Part shown: positions 26,964-36,141 of the stretch, in pieces | Numbering within the stretch: position 1 is the stretch's first letter | Layout of the letters: each line of letters starts with the position of its first letter | From: Cnuella takakiae | Lineage (GTDB): Bacteria; Bacteroidota; Bacteroidia; Chitinophagales; Chitinophagaceae | DNA: 64,000 bases | Direction of reading: 5' to 3' | NCBI RefSeq assembly: GCF_001953305.1 | Contig: NZ_MTFE01000010.1 | Location: forward strand, 3,091,622-3,155,621 | Made by a program: the position numbers and the translations under genes | Notes under the pieces: model-generated | What the model saw: the letters and a program-made list of their open reading frames with translations, nothing else | Database searches by the model: none | Told to the model about the DNA's origin: nothing

Positions 26964-29900
26964 ATGAAGCATCTTTTATCTACCCGTACCCTGCCTGTTG
27001 CCCTGTTGTTTTCAGCCCTTGCGCTGTATGCACAGCCGGCTGCAACACAACAAAAGGCAAGGGGCGCACAGCCAACCGTAGCGGCGCCCAAAACTGACGG
27101 CTTTGTGCTGTTGAAAGGTACCATCCTGGAGGCTGCCTCGCGCAAGCCCCTGGCAGGCGCCAGTGTTCGTTATAAAAATATTTCGGCAGCCATCACCGAT
27201 GCGTCAGGCAATTTCTCCATCAAGGTGCCCGATTACAAGGTGAGTGTTGAAGTGGAGGCACCCGGTTTCCAATTGAAAGAAATCGCCCTCCAGGGTGCAT
27301 CTTCGGTACAGGCCAGCCTGATGGAAGACGCATTCTCTTCGGTGTACGACGCCGCCAATACGCCTGCGGGCACCCTTTTGCAAAGCCAGTCACCTTTTTC
27401 CCAGCGCAGCCTCAACCTGTCAGGCGCCTGGGAACGACCTTTTGAAACTGCTGATACCTACCTGCAAGGCAAGGTGGCCGGCTTAAATGTGATCCGCCGC
27501 TCGGGAACTCCCGGTTCCGGCGCCTCGCTGTTCCTTCGTGGCCTGTCCTCGCTCAATGCCACCAACCAGCCCCTGCTGGTGATCGATGGTATTTTGTACG
27601 ACAATACCGAGTATGGCACCTCCATGATGGGTGGCAGTTTCAACAACCCCTTGTCCATGATCGACATCAAGGACATTGACAATATCACCGTGATCAAGGA
27701 CGCCACATCGCTGTATGGCACCAAGGGCGCCAATGGCGTTATCCAGATTACCACAGCACGTGCCCGCGAGCTGGCCACCCGTATTGATTTTGCTGCTTAC
27801 ACAGGGATCAACTTTGCCCCCAAGGCCCTGCCCCTGATGGGCGCCGCCGACTACCGCACCCTGGTATCGGGTATGTTGCAAACTGCGGGTATGAGCGCTG
27901 CCCAACTGGCCGCCCAGCCTTGGATGAACGACAATACCGCTTCGGCTGACTATTACCGTTATCACAACAATACCGACTGGCAAAACCAGGTGCTTAAAAA
28001 TGCTGCCGCGCAGAACTACTACCTCAAGATCACCGGTGGCGACAATATTGCCCGGTATGCCCTGAGCATGGGTTACCTGGCCAATGAAGGCACGCTCCGG
28101 AACTCCGGTGTCAAACGGTACAACACCCGCTTTAATGGCGACTTCAACCTGAGCCGCCGCCTTACGGCATCTACCAACCTGAGTTTTACCTTCAACGAAC
28201 AAAACCTCCGCGACCAGGGGCAGAATACCAATGTCAATCTCCTGCTTTCAAGCCTGCTGAAATCGCCCCTGCTGCGGGTGAATGAAGTGTCGGCAAGCGG
28301 CGCCGAGTCGCCCGACCTGGCCGGTCTGGATATATTCAACCGGAGCAACCCCGTGGCCTTGTCCCGTTTGGCAATCGGCCAGAACAACTCCTACCGCTTT
28401 ATGGGTGTGATCGGGTTCAACTACCAGATCAACCCCGCATTTAGCCTGCAAACCAACCTGGGTGTAACCCTCGACAAGGTGCGCGAAACCATGTTCCTAC
28501 CTTCCAAGGGCGTACTGGCCGACTCGCTGGCTACCGCTGTGGCCAAGAACCGGTCGGGTAGCGCGGTAAAACGGCTTTTCCAGTTGCTGAGCGATACCCG
28601 TTTGCAGTACCAGAAAACCTTTGGCAATATCCACGACCTAAGTGCGGCCATTGGTTTCCGCTACCAAACATCGCAGATCGAAGAAGATTTTGGTAAAGGC
28701 TTCAACTCGGCTACTGACGAACTGCGCAGTGTAAGCTTTGGCCTCAACACCCTCCGCCAGATCGGGGGCAACCTGGGCCTGTGGCGCTGGACCAACCAGT
28801 ACAGCAGCATCGACTACCGCCTGCGCAACCGCTACCTGCTTTCGTTGCAGGCTGCTTTCGACGGCTCCTCTCGTTTTGGCAAACTGGCTTCGGGTTCGGC
28901 ACGCCGCCGTGATGGTATTAACCTGGCCTTTATGCCTTCGCTGTCTGCCGGCTGGGTAGTTTCTTCCGAAAGCTTTATGAAGGACCTGCCTTTTGTTGAC
29001 CACCTGAAGCTGCGGGCTACCTATGGCCTTACCGGCAACGATGATATCGGTAATTACACCACGCGCAACTATTACGTATCGCAAAACCTGCTGGGATTGC
29101 AGGGACTGGTGCGTGGCAATATCGGCAACGATAAACTGCAGTGGGAAGAAGCCACCAAGTTCAATGGCGGTATTGACCTGGCACTGTTTAAAGAACGTGT
29201 TAGCCTGAGCGTAGATGCTTACAAGCAGCGCACCCGCCACATGCTTCTGTTTGAACCCGCCCCTGCCGCTTCAGGTCTCACCACCATGGCTACCAGCAAT
29301 GCCGGCATGTCGGTAAACGGCTGGGAAGCTGCGCTCAACCTGCGCCTGGTGAACCAACCCAAACTGAAATGGGATATCGGCGGAACGGTGGGCAACTACC
29401 GGATGCGGATAACAGAAATGCCCGGCGGCGCTAAACAAACCGCCATGGGTGATGCTACCTATATGAGTGCGGTTGGCGGCCAACCCAATGCTTTCTGGGG
29501 ACAGCAGGCAACATGGGTTTATGCTACCGATGCCGATGCGGCTGCTGAAGGCCTCTCCATCCGCACTGCCAACGGCCAGTTGGTGCCCTTTAAAGGCGGC
29601 GATATGCGCTTTGCCGACCTCAATGGCGACAAGGTGATTGACGACGCGGACCGCACCAATATGGGCAATCCCAATCCACAGTTCTTTGGCGGTTTCCAAA
29701 CCGGGCTTACCTATAAGCGGTTCAACCTGCAGGCCCTTGCCACCTACAGCTATGGCAACGAAGTGTACAACAGCGTGCGCCGCCAATTGGAGTCTGCATC
29801 GGGATATGCCAACCAACTGGCTTCCGTAATCGAGCGCTGGACCAAGAACGGCGATATGAACGCCATGCCACGTGCCACCTGGGGCGACCCCATGGGTAAT

Positions 29901-30164
29901 GGCCGCTTTTCCAGCCGCTGGATAGAAGATGGCTCCTACCTGCGCCTCCGCACCGTTTCGCTGTCGTACAACCTGCCGGTAAAAGCAGGGCTGGTAAAAT
30001 ACGCGGTGGTATATGCCAACGGAAACAACCTGGTAACCCTCACCCGCTACAAAGGCTATGATCCTGAGTTCAGCGCCGGCAACAGCCTGTACGCACAGGG
30101 CGTGGACGCCGGTATGGAGCCACAGGTGCGTTCCGTGCAGGCGGGTGTTCGTATTGGATTGTAA
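26964..30164 (+). CDS. SusC-family TonB-dependent outer-membrane transporter (second)
   Basis: 1066 residues with a signal peptide ending near LALYAQPA, followed by an Ala/Gln-rich linker of about 25 residues. The carboxypeptidase-like domain spans about 45-120 (LKGTILEAASRKPLAGASVRY), the plug about 145-270 (YLQGKVAGLNVIRRSGTPGSG, LFLRGLSSLNATNQPLLVIDGI, ITVIKDATSLYGTKGANGVIQITTA), and the barrel runs to the C-terminus (VQAGVRIGL). Divergent from the first SusC of the operon, so the two pairs probably accept different products of the same polymer. Its SusD is 47 bp downstream. Confidence 0.95.
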   Translation: MKHLLSTRTLPVALLFSALALYAQPAATQQKARGAQPTVAAPKTDGFVLLKGTILEAASRKPLAGASVRYKNISAAITDASGNFSIKVPDYKVSVEVEAPGFQLKEIALQGASSVQASLMEDAFSSVYDAANTPAGTLLQSQSPFSQRSLNLSGAWERPFETADTYLQGKVAGLNVIRRSGTPGSGASLFLRGLSSLNATNQPLLVIDGILYDNTEYGTSMMGGSFNNPLSMIDIKDIDNITVIKDATSLYGTKGANGVIQITTARARELATRIDFAAYTGINFAPKALPLMGAADYRTLVSGMLQTAGMSAAQLAAQPWMNDNTASADYYRYHNNTDWQNQVLKNAAAQNYYLKITGGDNIARYALSMGYLANEGTLRNSGVKRYNTRFNGDFNLSRRLTASTNLSFTFNEQNLRDQGQNTNVNLLLSSLLKSPLLRVNEVSASGAESPDLAGLDIFNRSNPVALSRLAIGQNNSYRFMGVIGFNYQINPAFSLQTNLGVTLDKVRETMFLPSKGVLADSLATAVAKNRSGSAVKRLFQLLSDTRLQYQKTFGNIHDLSAAIGFRYQTSQIEEDFGKGFNSATDELRSVSFGLNTLRQIGGNLGLWRWTNQYSSIDYRLRNRYLLSLQAAFDGSSRFGKLASGSARRRDGINLAFMPSLSAGWVVSSESFMKDLPFVDHLKLRATYGLTGNDDIGNYTTRNYYVSQNLLGLQGLVRGNIGNDKLQWEEATKFNGGIDLALFKERVSLSVDAYKQRTRHMLLFEPAPAASGLTTMATSNAGMSVNGWEAALNLRLVNQPKLKWDIGGTVGNYRMRITEMPGGAKQTAMGDATYMSAVGGQPNAFWGQQATWVYATDADAAAEGLSIRTANGQLVPFKGGDMRFADLNGDKVIDDADRTNMGNPNPQFFGGFQTGLTYKRFNLQALATYSYGNEVYNSVRRQLESASGYANQLASVIERWTKNGDMNAMPRATWGDPMGNGRFSSRWIEDGSYLRLRTVSLSYNLPVKAGLVKYAVVYANGNNLVTLTRYKGYDPEFSAGNSLYAQGVDAGMEPQVRSVQAGVRIGL

Positions 30165-30211
30165 ATAAACAGAACGCGGTGGCCCCGGCCCCGATATAAA
30201 TAAGTAAGGCT

Positions 30212-31978
30212 ATGTTTCAACGATTTTCTTTTTTGGGTAAACGCATGGTACCCCTTGCAATGGCAGCCATGGCCCTGGCTTCCTGCAACAAAATGCTGGA
30301 AACCGAACCACAGGGCGTACTCTCCGCGCAGAACTATTACCGGGATGTGTTTGACGCCGATGCGGCCGTGTGGGGTGTGTATGGCAAAATGATGAACCTG
30401 GCTAAGCCCTACCTGCTGCTCAACGAGCTGCGTGCCGACCTGATGCAGCCAACAGGTAATGCCGACCAGTACCTGCAGCAACTGAGCCAGCACACTGTTA
30501 CCCCCGACAACCCGTATATCAGCCCGCAGCCTTTTTACGAGGTGATCCTCAACTGCAATGATGTTTTAGAAAACTTCGACAGGATGCTGGCGGCCAAAAA
30601 GCTGAAAGTACAGGAGTACAACCAGCGCTATGCCGATATCGCTGCCATCCGCAGTTGGGTGTACCTGCAACTGGGTATCCACTATGGTGCCGTGCCTTAT
30701 GTTACCCGCTCGCTGCAGCAGGTGCGTGAAGTGCAGGACCAGAGCCTTATTCCCCGCCTACCCTTTAACCAGTTGCTCGACTCGCTGGTGAAAACATTAG
30801 AGGGCCTGCCTTCGATGGAAGAATACCCCACTGGCAGCACCCTGCGCACCACTGTGGACCAGTACAACACCCAGAAGTTCTTTATTAACAAATACTGCCT
30901 GCTGGGCGATTTGTACCTGTGGCGCGGCAAGGGCGCCGACTACCGCAAGGCGGCCACTGCTTACCGCACCATCATGCAAACGGCTACCACGCAGGGTGCC
31001 AGCGGCGACCAGTACTACAGCCAGTACCGCATCTTCCAGGCCGACGTGGTGACCAACAACGACCTCTCGGTAGGATATACCCGCTTCCGCGAAACGGACC
31101 GCACCGCGCTGGTAGATAACAACACCCAGGGATGGCGCTCCATCTTTGCCCGCGCCATCGACAACCGCGAGGCCAGCTGGGAATGGATCTGGGCCCTGCC
31201 TTTTGACAAGAACTTTGCACCTGCAAATCCTTTTGTGGAACTGTTTTCGCCTGTGGGCGGCCGCTACCTGCTGAAGCCCTCGCAGGCAGCCGTAGATATG
31301 TGGAACGGACAGGTGCAGGTAAACAATTTCAACTACGATGCCCGTGGCCAGTTTAGCTGGCGCACCGTGTTGGGGCAGCCCGTGATCATGAAATACCTGT
31401 ACAACTACCTCGAGCCCAATACAGGTTTGCCGCTGGGTACCATTTATGATAAAAACAGCAAGTGGTTCCTTTACCGTGCCGCCACCCTCCACCTGCGTTA
31501 TGCCGAAGCCGCCAACCGCGATGGCCGCCGCAAACTGGCCTATGCACTGGTGAACAACGGCATCAAAGCGCAGTACGACAACCCTGCTACCGTAGACAAT
31601 ACCAACGAGATGCAGACTTTTGATGCTGCACCTTACGATTTCGATGCCCGCCAGGGTGATCCTCCCGGCCCCGTGTTCCGTGCCGAGTGGTTCCGGGGTG
31701 TAGGTATCCGTGGCCGTGCCTTTGTGAAGAATGTACCCGTGAATGGCGACAGCACCCTTGCGGTAGAAAATATTACCATTGATGAAGCCGCATTGGAAAC
31801 GGCGTATGAAGGTCACCGCTGGCCCGACCTGGTGCGGGTTGCCAAGCGCCGCAACGACCCGGCCTTTCTTGCCGACCGCGTGTACCAGAAGCTGCTGAAA
31901 GATGGCGTACCCGGGGCCGCAGCAACCCGTGCCCGCCTCCTGAATCCGGACAACTGGTACCTGCCTTTCAAATGGTAA
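30212..31978 (+). CDS. SusD/RagB-family surface glycan-binding lipoprotein (second)
   Basis: 588 residues, 88 longer than the first SusD of the operon. Lipobox AAMALASCNKM. SusD features: LETEPQGVLSAQNYYRDVFDADAAVWGVYGKM at the N-terminus, AAIRSWVYLQLGIHYGAVPYV and INKYCLLGDLYLWRGKGADYRKAATAYRTIM in the TPR-like part, LYRAATLHLRYAEAANRDG, and IDEAALETAYEGHRWPDLVRVAKR towards the end, closing with NPDNWYLPFKW. It should be the lid for the SusC immediately upstream. A large inverted repeat starting 32 bp after the stop probably ends the operon. Confidence 0.94.
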   Translation: MFQRFSFLGKRMVPLAMAAMALASCNKMLETEPQGVLSAQNYYRDVFDADAAVWGVYGKMMNLAKPYLLLNELRADLMQPTGNADQYLQQLSQHTVTPDNPYISPQPFYEVILNCNDVLENFDRMLAAKKLKVQEYNQRYADIAAIRSWVYLQLGIHYGAVPYVTRSLQQVREVQDQSLIPRLPFNQLLDSLVKTLEGLPSMEEYPTGSTLRTTVDQYNTQKFFINKYCLLGDLYLWRGKGADYRKAATAYRTIMQTATTQGASGDQYYSQYRIFQADVVTNNDLSVGYTRFRETDRTALVDNNTQGWRSIFARAIDNREASWEWIWALPFDKNFAPANPFVELFSPVGGRYLLKPSQAAVDMWNGQVQVNNFNYDARGQFSWRTVLGQPVIMKYLYNYLEPNTGLPLGTIYDKNSKWFLYRAATLHLRYAEAANRDGRRKLAYALVNNGIKAQYDNPATVDNTNEMQTFDAAPYDFDARQGDPPGPVFRAEWFRGVGIRGRAFVKNVPVNGDSTLAVENITIDEAALETAYEGHRWPDLVRVAKRRNDPAFLADRVYQKLLKDGVPGAAATRARLLNPDNWYLPFKW

Positions 31979-32009
31979 GCCAGTACTCCCTGCTCATTTA
32001 AAACCAAGG

Positions 32010-32091
32010 AAAAAGGTCAAAAGATTAAGGATCGCAATGGTGCGCCCTGCAGTAATGCAGGCATAACCGGTCCTTAAACTTTTGACTTTTT
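32010..32091. terminator. Large imperfect inverted repeat ending the SusCD operon
   Basis: Left arm 32010-32034 (AAAAAGGTCAAAAGATTAAGG, then ATCG) pairs with right arm 32068-32091 with two mismatches and one bulge. The centre holds a small hairpin CCTGCA-GTAA-TGCAGG (32046-32061). The right arm ends in CTTTTGACTTTTT, giving a U-rich 3' side. It probably terminates the long FAS1/SusCD transcript and may be a copy of a dispersed repeat. Confidence 0.6.
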
Positions 32092-32172
32092 ACTGTATTT
32101 CTCCTGCCCTTCTGCATGCTACAGGCATGTAGAATATTAACTAACGAGCCATGCTCTTGCCTAAATATGGGG

Positions 32173-32180
32173 TACATTTG
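32173..32180 (+). promoter_or_regulatory. Promoter -7 box of the GntR-type regulator gene
   Basis: TACATTTG, a perfect match to TAnnTTTG. Transcription from about 32186 would exclude the upstream in-frame start at 32151 and leave a leader of about 34 bases before the ATG at 32220. This supports the shorter start. Confidence 0.5.
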
Positions 32181-32219
32181 GGGATCAATGCCCAACGGGT
32201 TAGCATTAACTACCTGCAA

Positions 32220-33254
32220 ATGAAAATTGGTCCATTCAGTAAGCTGATTGTTTTCGATGATTTTTCGGCTACGCCCAAATACCAGCAACTCGCTGATTCT
32301 TTTATCCGGGCCATCGACAATAAGAAACTCCAGTTGAACGACATGGTTCCCTCCATCAACGAGGTGAGTTCCTATTTTGAAATTTCCCGCGATACGGTTG
32401 AAAAAGGGTACCGCACCCTGAAGAAGCAGGGCATACTTGGGTCGGTGCCCGGTAAAGGCTATTTCATCAAAAGCGTGGAAACAGGCCAGAGCCTGCGGAT
32501 CTTTTTAATGTTCAATAAGCTGAGCGCCCACAAAAAGATCCTGTACGATTCACTCATCCGGGCTTTGAATAATAAGGCCACCATCGACTTTTATATTTAC
32601 CACAGCGACCTTGGCCTTTTCCGCCGCATCATGGAAGCCAATAAAGACAAGGAGTACGATTACTATGTGATCGTACCGCATTTTACCGGCGAAGGCGATG
32701 ATGCTTATGAATTGCTGAACACCATTCCACAGGGCAAACTGATCCTGCTGGACAAAATGGTGCGCCAGGTAAAAACGCCTTTTGCTGCGGTATATGAAAA
32801 TTTTGGCCACGATATTTTCAACGCCCTTCGGGAAGCCTTACCGCAACTGGGCAAGTACCCCCGTTTGAAAATCATATTCCCGCCCAACAGTTATTATCCC
32901 ATAGAAATCCTTGAAGGCTTTATCAACTTCTGTACGGAATATGCTTTTAGCTATGGCGTAGTTACGGATATTGCATCGGAGGAAATCCAGAAGGGGGAAG
33001 CCTATATCAACCTGATGGATGATGACCTGGTAACCCTGGTAGAAAAAGTAGTGGCTGCCGGATATATCGTTGGCCAGGACCTGGGCATCATATCCTACAA
33101 CGAAACCCCTCTGAAGCGGATCATCCTCCAGGGTATTACCACCATTTCCACCGATTTTGAGGTAATGGGCGCAGAAACGGCAAGGGTCATCATCGACCGC
33201 AGCCCCGAACAGGTGCAGGTACCCTTTAGCCTCAACCTGCGCGCTTCGCTGTAG
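32220..33254 (+). CDS. GntR-family transcriptional regulator with LacI-type sensor domain
   Basis: 344 residues from the ATG at 32220, chosen because a perfect -7 box lies between it and the alternative start at 32151. The N-terminal winged helix (about 1-80) is of GntR type: [65 protein letters not shown]. The rest resembles a periplasmic-binding-protein/LacI-type ligand domain ([77 protein letters not shown]). It is cytoplasmic and follows the SusCD operon in the same direction, so it probably senses a pectin monomer or oligomer such as rhamnose or galacturonate and controls the PUL. The ligand is inference. Confidence 0.87.
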   Translation: MKIGPFSKLIVFDDFSATPKYQQLADSFIRAIDNKKLQLNDMVPSINEVSSYFEISRDTVEKGYRTLKKQGILGSVPGKGYFIKSVETGQSLRIFLMFNKLSAHKKILYDSLIRALNNKATIDFYIYHSDLGLFRRIMEANKDKEYDYYVIVPHFTGEGDDAYELLNTIPQGKLILLDKMVRQVKTPFAAVYENFGHDIFNALREALPQLGKYPRLKIIFPPNSYYPIEILEGFINFCTEYAFSYGVVTDIASEEIQKGEAYINLMDDDLVTLVEKVVAAGYIVGQDLGIISYNETPLKRIILQGITTISTDFEVMGAETARVIIDRSPEQVQVPFSLNLRASL

Positions 33255-33307
33255 TAAGGCATTGGTTTTGTACCCGACCTTTTACCCCTAATCTAAACTT
33301 TGCGCAG

Positions 33308-33979
33308 ATGGATGTAAAAATGGAAGCCTCCTGGAAGGCCTTGCTGGAAGACGAATTCAAGAAGCCTTATTTTAAACAAATCGTAGAACACCTGAAAACA
33401 GAAAGAAGCCAGGGCAAAACCATCTATCCTGCAGGTGGCAATATCTTTCATGCTTTTGACGCTACTCCGTTTGGTAATGTAAAAGTGGTTATCCTGGGCC
33501 AGGATCCATATCATGGTCCCAACCAGGCACATGGCCTTTCCTTTTCTGTACAACCCGGTGTGCCCCCTCCTCCTTCCCTGCTGAATATTTACAAAGAGTT
33601 GCACGAAGATGTAGGCATTCCCATACCGCGGCATGGCTACCTGGAAAAATGGGCGAACCAGGGCGTGCTCTTGCTCAACGCATCATTAACCGTACGTGCC
33701 GGCGAAGCCAATAGCCATAGCAAGATCGGATGGGAAAAATTTACGGACACCGTAATCCAAACCATATCTGATAAACAAGACCACGTGGTGTTTTTGTTAT
33801 GGGGCAAATTTGCACAATCGAAAGCTGCGCTAATCGATCAAAAGAAGCACCTGATCCTGAAATCGGCGCATCCTTCTCCCCTTGCTGCACACAGCGGTTT
33901 TTTTGGCAACCATCATTTTTCCCAAACCAACCAATACCTGATGCAGCACGGCAAGGACCCCATTGACTGGGCATTGTAG
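33308..33979 (+). CDS. ung: Uracil-DNA glycosylase, family 1
   Basis: 223 residues, the usual size. The water-activating loop [21 protein letters not shown] contains the catalytic Asp66; the Leu-intercalation motif [21 protein letters not shown] and the uracil-binding [16 protein letters not shown] and [11 protein letters not shown] segments are all present. It removes uracil from DNA in base-excision repair. The TAAACTTTG sequence at 33294-33302 ends only five bases before the ATG and resembles a -7 box with one extra base, so the transcript may have almost no leader. Not linked functionally to the PUL. The gap from 33980 to 34575 holds two repeats described separately and no gene I would support. 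Confidence 0.96.
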   Translation: MDVKMEASWKALLEDEFKKPYFKQIVEHLKTERSQGKTIYPAGGNIFHAFDATPFGNVKVVILGQDPYHGPNQAHGLSFSVQPGVPPPPSLLNIYKELHEDVGIPIPRHGYLEKWANQGVLLLNASLTVRAGEANSHSKIGWEKFTDTVIQTISDKQDHVVFLLWGKFAQSKAALIDQKKHLILKSAHPSPLAAHSGFFGNHHFSQTNQYLMQHGKDPIDWAL

Positions 33980-33992
33980 CGGGGAATTGTTT

Positions 33993-34091
33993 GATGAGTT
34001 TGATAGGGCCAATAAGTTCAATGAGTTGAATGGGTTCAATGGAGTCAATAAGTGCAATGGGGTAAATGAGGTCAATGCGTTCATTTGGTTG
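33993..34091. repeat. Degenerate 9-bp tandem array (AATGNGTTC-like)
   Basis: Eleven consecutive 9-base units fit the phase: for example AATAAGTTC, AATGAGTTG, AATGGGTTC, AATGGAGTC, AATAAGTGC, AATGGGGTA, AATGAGGTC, AATGCGTTC. It begins 14 bases after the ung stop. The first two units and the last (ATTTGGTTG) are more degenerate. Non-coding; minus-strand frames through it give low-complexity Leu/Asn/Ser-rich peptides. Confidence 0.75.
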
Positions 34092-34177
34092 AATACCTGA
34101 TGGCGTAAATGAGCAGGCTGATGTTGAAATGGAACCCATACCGTTTGTTGAACTGAACGCTCGATAAAGGCGGGGCC

Positions 34178-34351
34178 TCATTGCGAAGGCGCAACAACCG
34201 CTTGTGTTGTCGGGACATTTCCGCACCGAAGCAATCTCCTGCCGCTGTAAGCCGATAAACGGGCACCAACAACAACCCTTTTATTGCAGGCGAGTGCTTC
34301 TGCGCCGCCAACTGCTGCGTAATACAAAACATCTCCGGCGCTTCGCAATGA
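34178..34351. repeat. 174-bp element with terminal inverted repeats
   Basis: The left end TCATTGCGAAGGCGC (34178-34192) is the reverse complement of the right end GCGCTTCGCAATGA (34338-34351) apart from one extra base. The inside contains GAAGCAATCTCCTGCCGC and further short repeats and has no credible gene. The end sequence resembles repeats ending in TCGCAATGACG that I remember as common between genes in Bacteroidota. It may be a non-autonomous mobile or REP-like element. Confidence 0.6.
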
Positions 34352-34575
34352 CGGTCCCTAGTGGTTGTGTTTTGCAGTCATGATTTCAAGAGCAACCATA
34401 CATGCAAGTTTTAATGTAACTACACGGGACAGCTCACTCATCTTTTATTTAGCCCAATAAGTTTTGCCCCTTCCTGCGGTTTTGGGTAAACTAAATGGTG
34501 GTTTGGTCTGGCAGGTTTATCCGGTAAAAGCCCCGCCATTATTTCCCACTATTGGCGAAAGCTTATTTTCGTGCC

Positions 34576-35328
34576 ATGAAATTGGTAAAGAATGTACTGG
34601 GCCGTGTGTTTGCTGTGTGGGCGGCCATTGTATTTATAGGTTCCATGCTGGTGATCATTATCCCGCTTTGGTTTATTGCCCGGCAGGAAGAACCCCGCCG
34701 TACCATCAACGCGTTCAAATTATTTCACCCCTGGATCGCATTCTTTTTCATTTTCTCGGGTGTGCGCCGCAGGTTTGTGGGGCTGCACCATTTTGAAAAA
34801 GAAAAAAGCTATGTAGTAGTGTGCAACCACAACTGCTTTATGGATGTGCCGCTTTCCTCCTGTGGTATTCCGGTGCCCAACCGTACCATTGCCAAAGCTG
34901 AAATGGCCAAAATTCCCCTGTTCAATGTTATTTACCGGGGCGGCTCCATCCTGGTAGACCGCAAAAGTGAATCCAGCCGCAAACGCAGCTATATTGCCAT
35001 GCGCAAGGTGCTGAATTATGGCCTTACCATGTGTATCTATCCCGAGGGTACCCGCAACAAAGGCAAGGTGCCCATGCAACAGTTCCATGATGGTGCTTTT
35101 CGCCTGGCGGTGGATAGCAAGAAAGCCATCCTGCCAACTGTCTTATTTAACACCACTAAGGTGATGCCCCGCGACAAGTCGTTTTACTTCTGGCCCACAC
35201 CTGTTGAAATGCATTTCCTTGACCCTATTTCTTCAGCAGGTAAAACCGTTGATGAACTGAAGGAGGAAACCTGGCAGGTGATGCGGGATTATTATGTGGC
35301 TAAAGGTGGTTTCCAGGAGGCGGTTTAG
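34576..35328 (+). CDS. plsC: 1-acyl-sn-glycerol-3-phosphate acyltransferase
   Basis: 250 residues from the ATG at 34576; a TTG at 34552 in the same frame is less likely. An N-terminal membrane segment (VFAVWAAIVFIGSMLVIIIPLWFIA) precedes the acyltransferase motifs: VVCNHNCFMDV (His-x4-Asp catalytic dyad), YRGGSILVDRKSESSRKRSY and MCIYPEGTRNKGKVPMQQFHDGAF (phosphate-binding EGTR). It adds the second acyl chain to lysophosphatidate at the inner membrane in phospholipid synthesis. It stands alone between a repeat-rich gap and a 282-bp gap in which I see nothing recognisable. Confidence 0.92.
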   Translation: MKLVKNVLGRVFAVWAAIVFIGSMLVIIIPLWFIARQEEPRRTINAFKLFHPWIAFFFIFSGVRRRFVGLHHFEKEKSYVVVCNHNCFMDVPLSSCGIPVPNRTIAKAEMAKIPLFNVIYRGGSILVDRKSESSRKRSYIAMRKVLNYGLTMCIYPEGTRNKGKVPMQQFHDGAFRLAVDSKKAILPTVLFNTTKVMPRDKSFYFWPTPVEMHFLDPISSAGKTVDELKEETWQVMRDYYVAKGGFQEAV

Positions 35329-35610
35329 CCTGTTATCAAGGCAAAACATTCATCTTAACCTGTCTATAAATGAGGGTGCCATTTAAGGCTGAATTCAAAA
35401 GGGTAGCTGGAACAAGGGGGCTAATTGTTGGCTTTTTCCTATAGTCTTTTTTCACTTGTTTTTCTTTTAAATTTTGAAGGCTGTTCAGGGCTCTTGTCCA
35501 TACAGCCAGCCTGGAATTGTATTTTAACTATTTGCTTTCCTATTATCAGCAGCCTTCTGAAAGCTTGCGGGTAGGTAGCAGTAACTTCACCGTTCAACCG
35601 GAAAATTGAT

Positions 35611-36129
35611 ATGGAGTATTTCGACCTGTTTTCTTTGCCCGTTCAATTGCAGGTAGACAAGAAGCTTTTAAGGGCCAGATACCTGGAGTTGAGCCGCAAG
35701 TATCATCCTGATTATTTTGCCAACGAGGAATTGGGTGTGCAACAGGATGCTTTGGATGCCACAGCCAGGTTGAATGCTGCATTAAAAACCCTCAGTAATA
35801 CGGATGAGACCATCCGTTATGTTCTGGCACAAAAGGGGCTGCTGGAGCAGGATGAAAAGTACAAGCTAGGCAACGACTTTTTGATGGAGATGATGGACAT
35901 TAATGAGGCGGCTGCTGACCTTCAGTTTGATCCGGACCCGGAAGCACAACAAAAGATTAATGCACAGATAAACCAGATCGGCCATGAAATCTATGCACCT
36001 GTTCAACCAATTGTGGAAGGTTATCAAGAGGGTGTTACTACCCAGGAAGAGTTGTTGCAAGTAAAGGATTATTATTTCCGCAAAAAATATTTGGAAAGGT
36101 TGCAACAACAATTAGGCGGAATGCACTAA
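35611..36129 (+). CDS. hscB: Fe-S cluster co-chaperone HscB (J-domain protein)
   Basis: 172 residues. The J-domain carries the HPD motif in LSRKYHPDYFANE, after the typical MEYFDLFSLPVQLQVDKKLLRARYLEL start. The C-terminal three-helix HSCB oligomerisation domain is seen in NDFLMEMMDINEAAADL and the LLQVKDYYFRKKYLERL ending. It delivers the scaffold protein with its Fe-S cluster to the Hsp70-type chaperone. Here it stands outside any isc operon and runs, 12 bases later, into tRNA-Leu. A weak -7-like TAACTTCA lies about 25 bases upstream of the start. Confidence 0.9.
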   Translation: MEYFDLFSLPVQLQVDKKLLRARYLELSRKYHPDYFANEELGVQQDALDATARLNAALKTLSNTDETIRYVLAQKGLLEQDEKYKLGNDFLMEMMDINEAAADLQFDPDPEAQQKINAQINQIGHEIYAPVQPIVEGYQEGVTTQEELLQVKDYYFRKKYLERLQQQLGGMH

Positions 36130-36141
36130 TATTGCACCCCC

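Noticed and set aside
30797..31816. Minus-strand open frame of 339 codons inside the second susD
   Set aside because: Shadow of a clear SusD gene.
16704..33254. Possible starch or fructan PUL
   Set aside because: No GH13, GH32 or related enzyme is present; the enzymes around it are PL11, GH28, GH106, GH2 and SGNH acetylesterases, pointing to pectin.
33993..34091. Possible CRISPR array
   Set aside because: Units are only 9 bases, have no spacers, and there are no cas genes.
33741..34226. Minus-strand open frame of 161 codons after ung
   Set aside because: Made of the antisense of ung plus the 9-bp tandem array, which gives low-complexity Leu/Ile/Pro-rich sequence.
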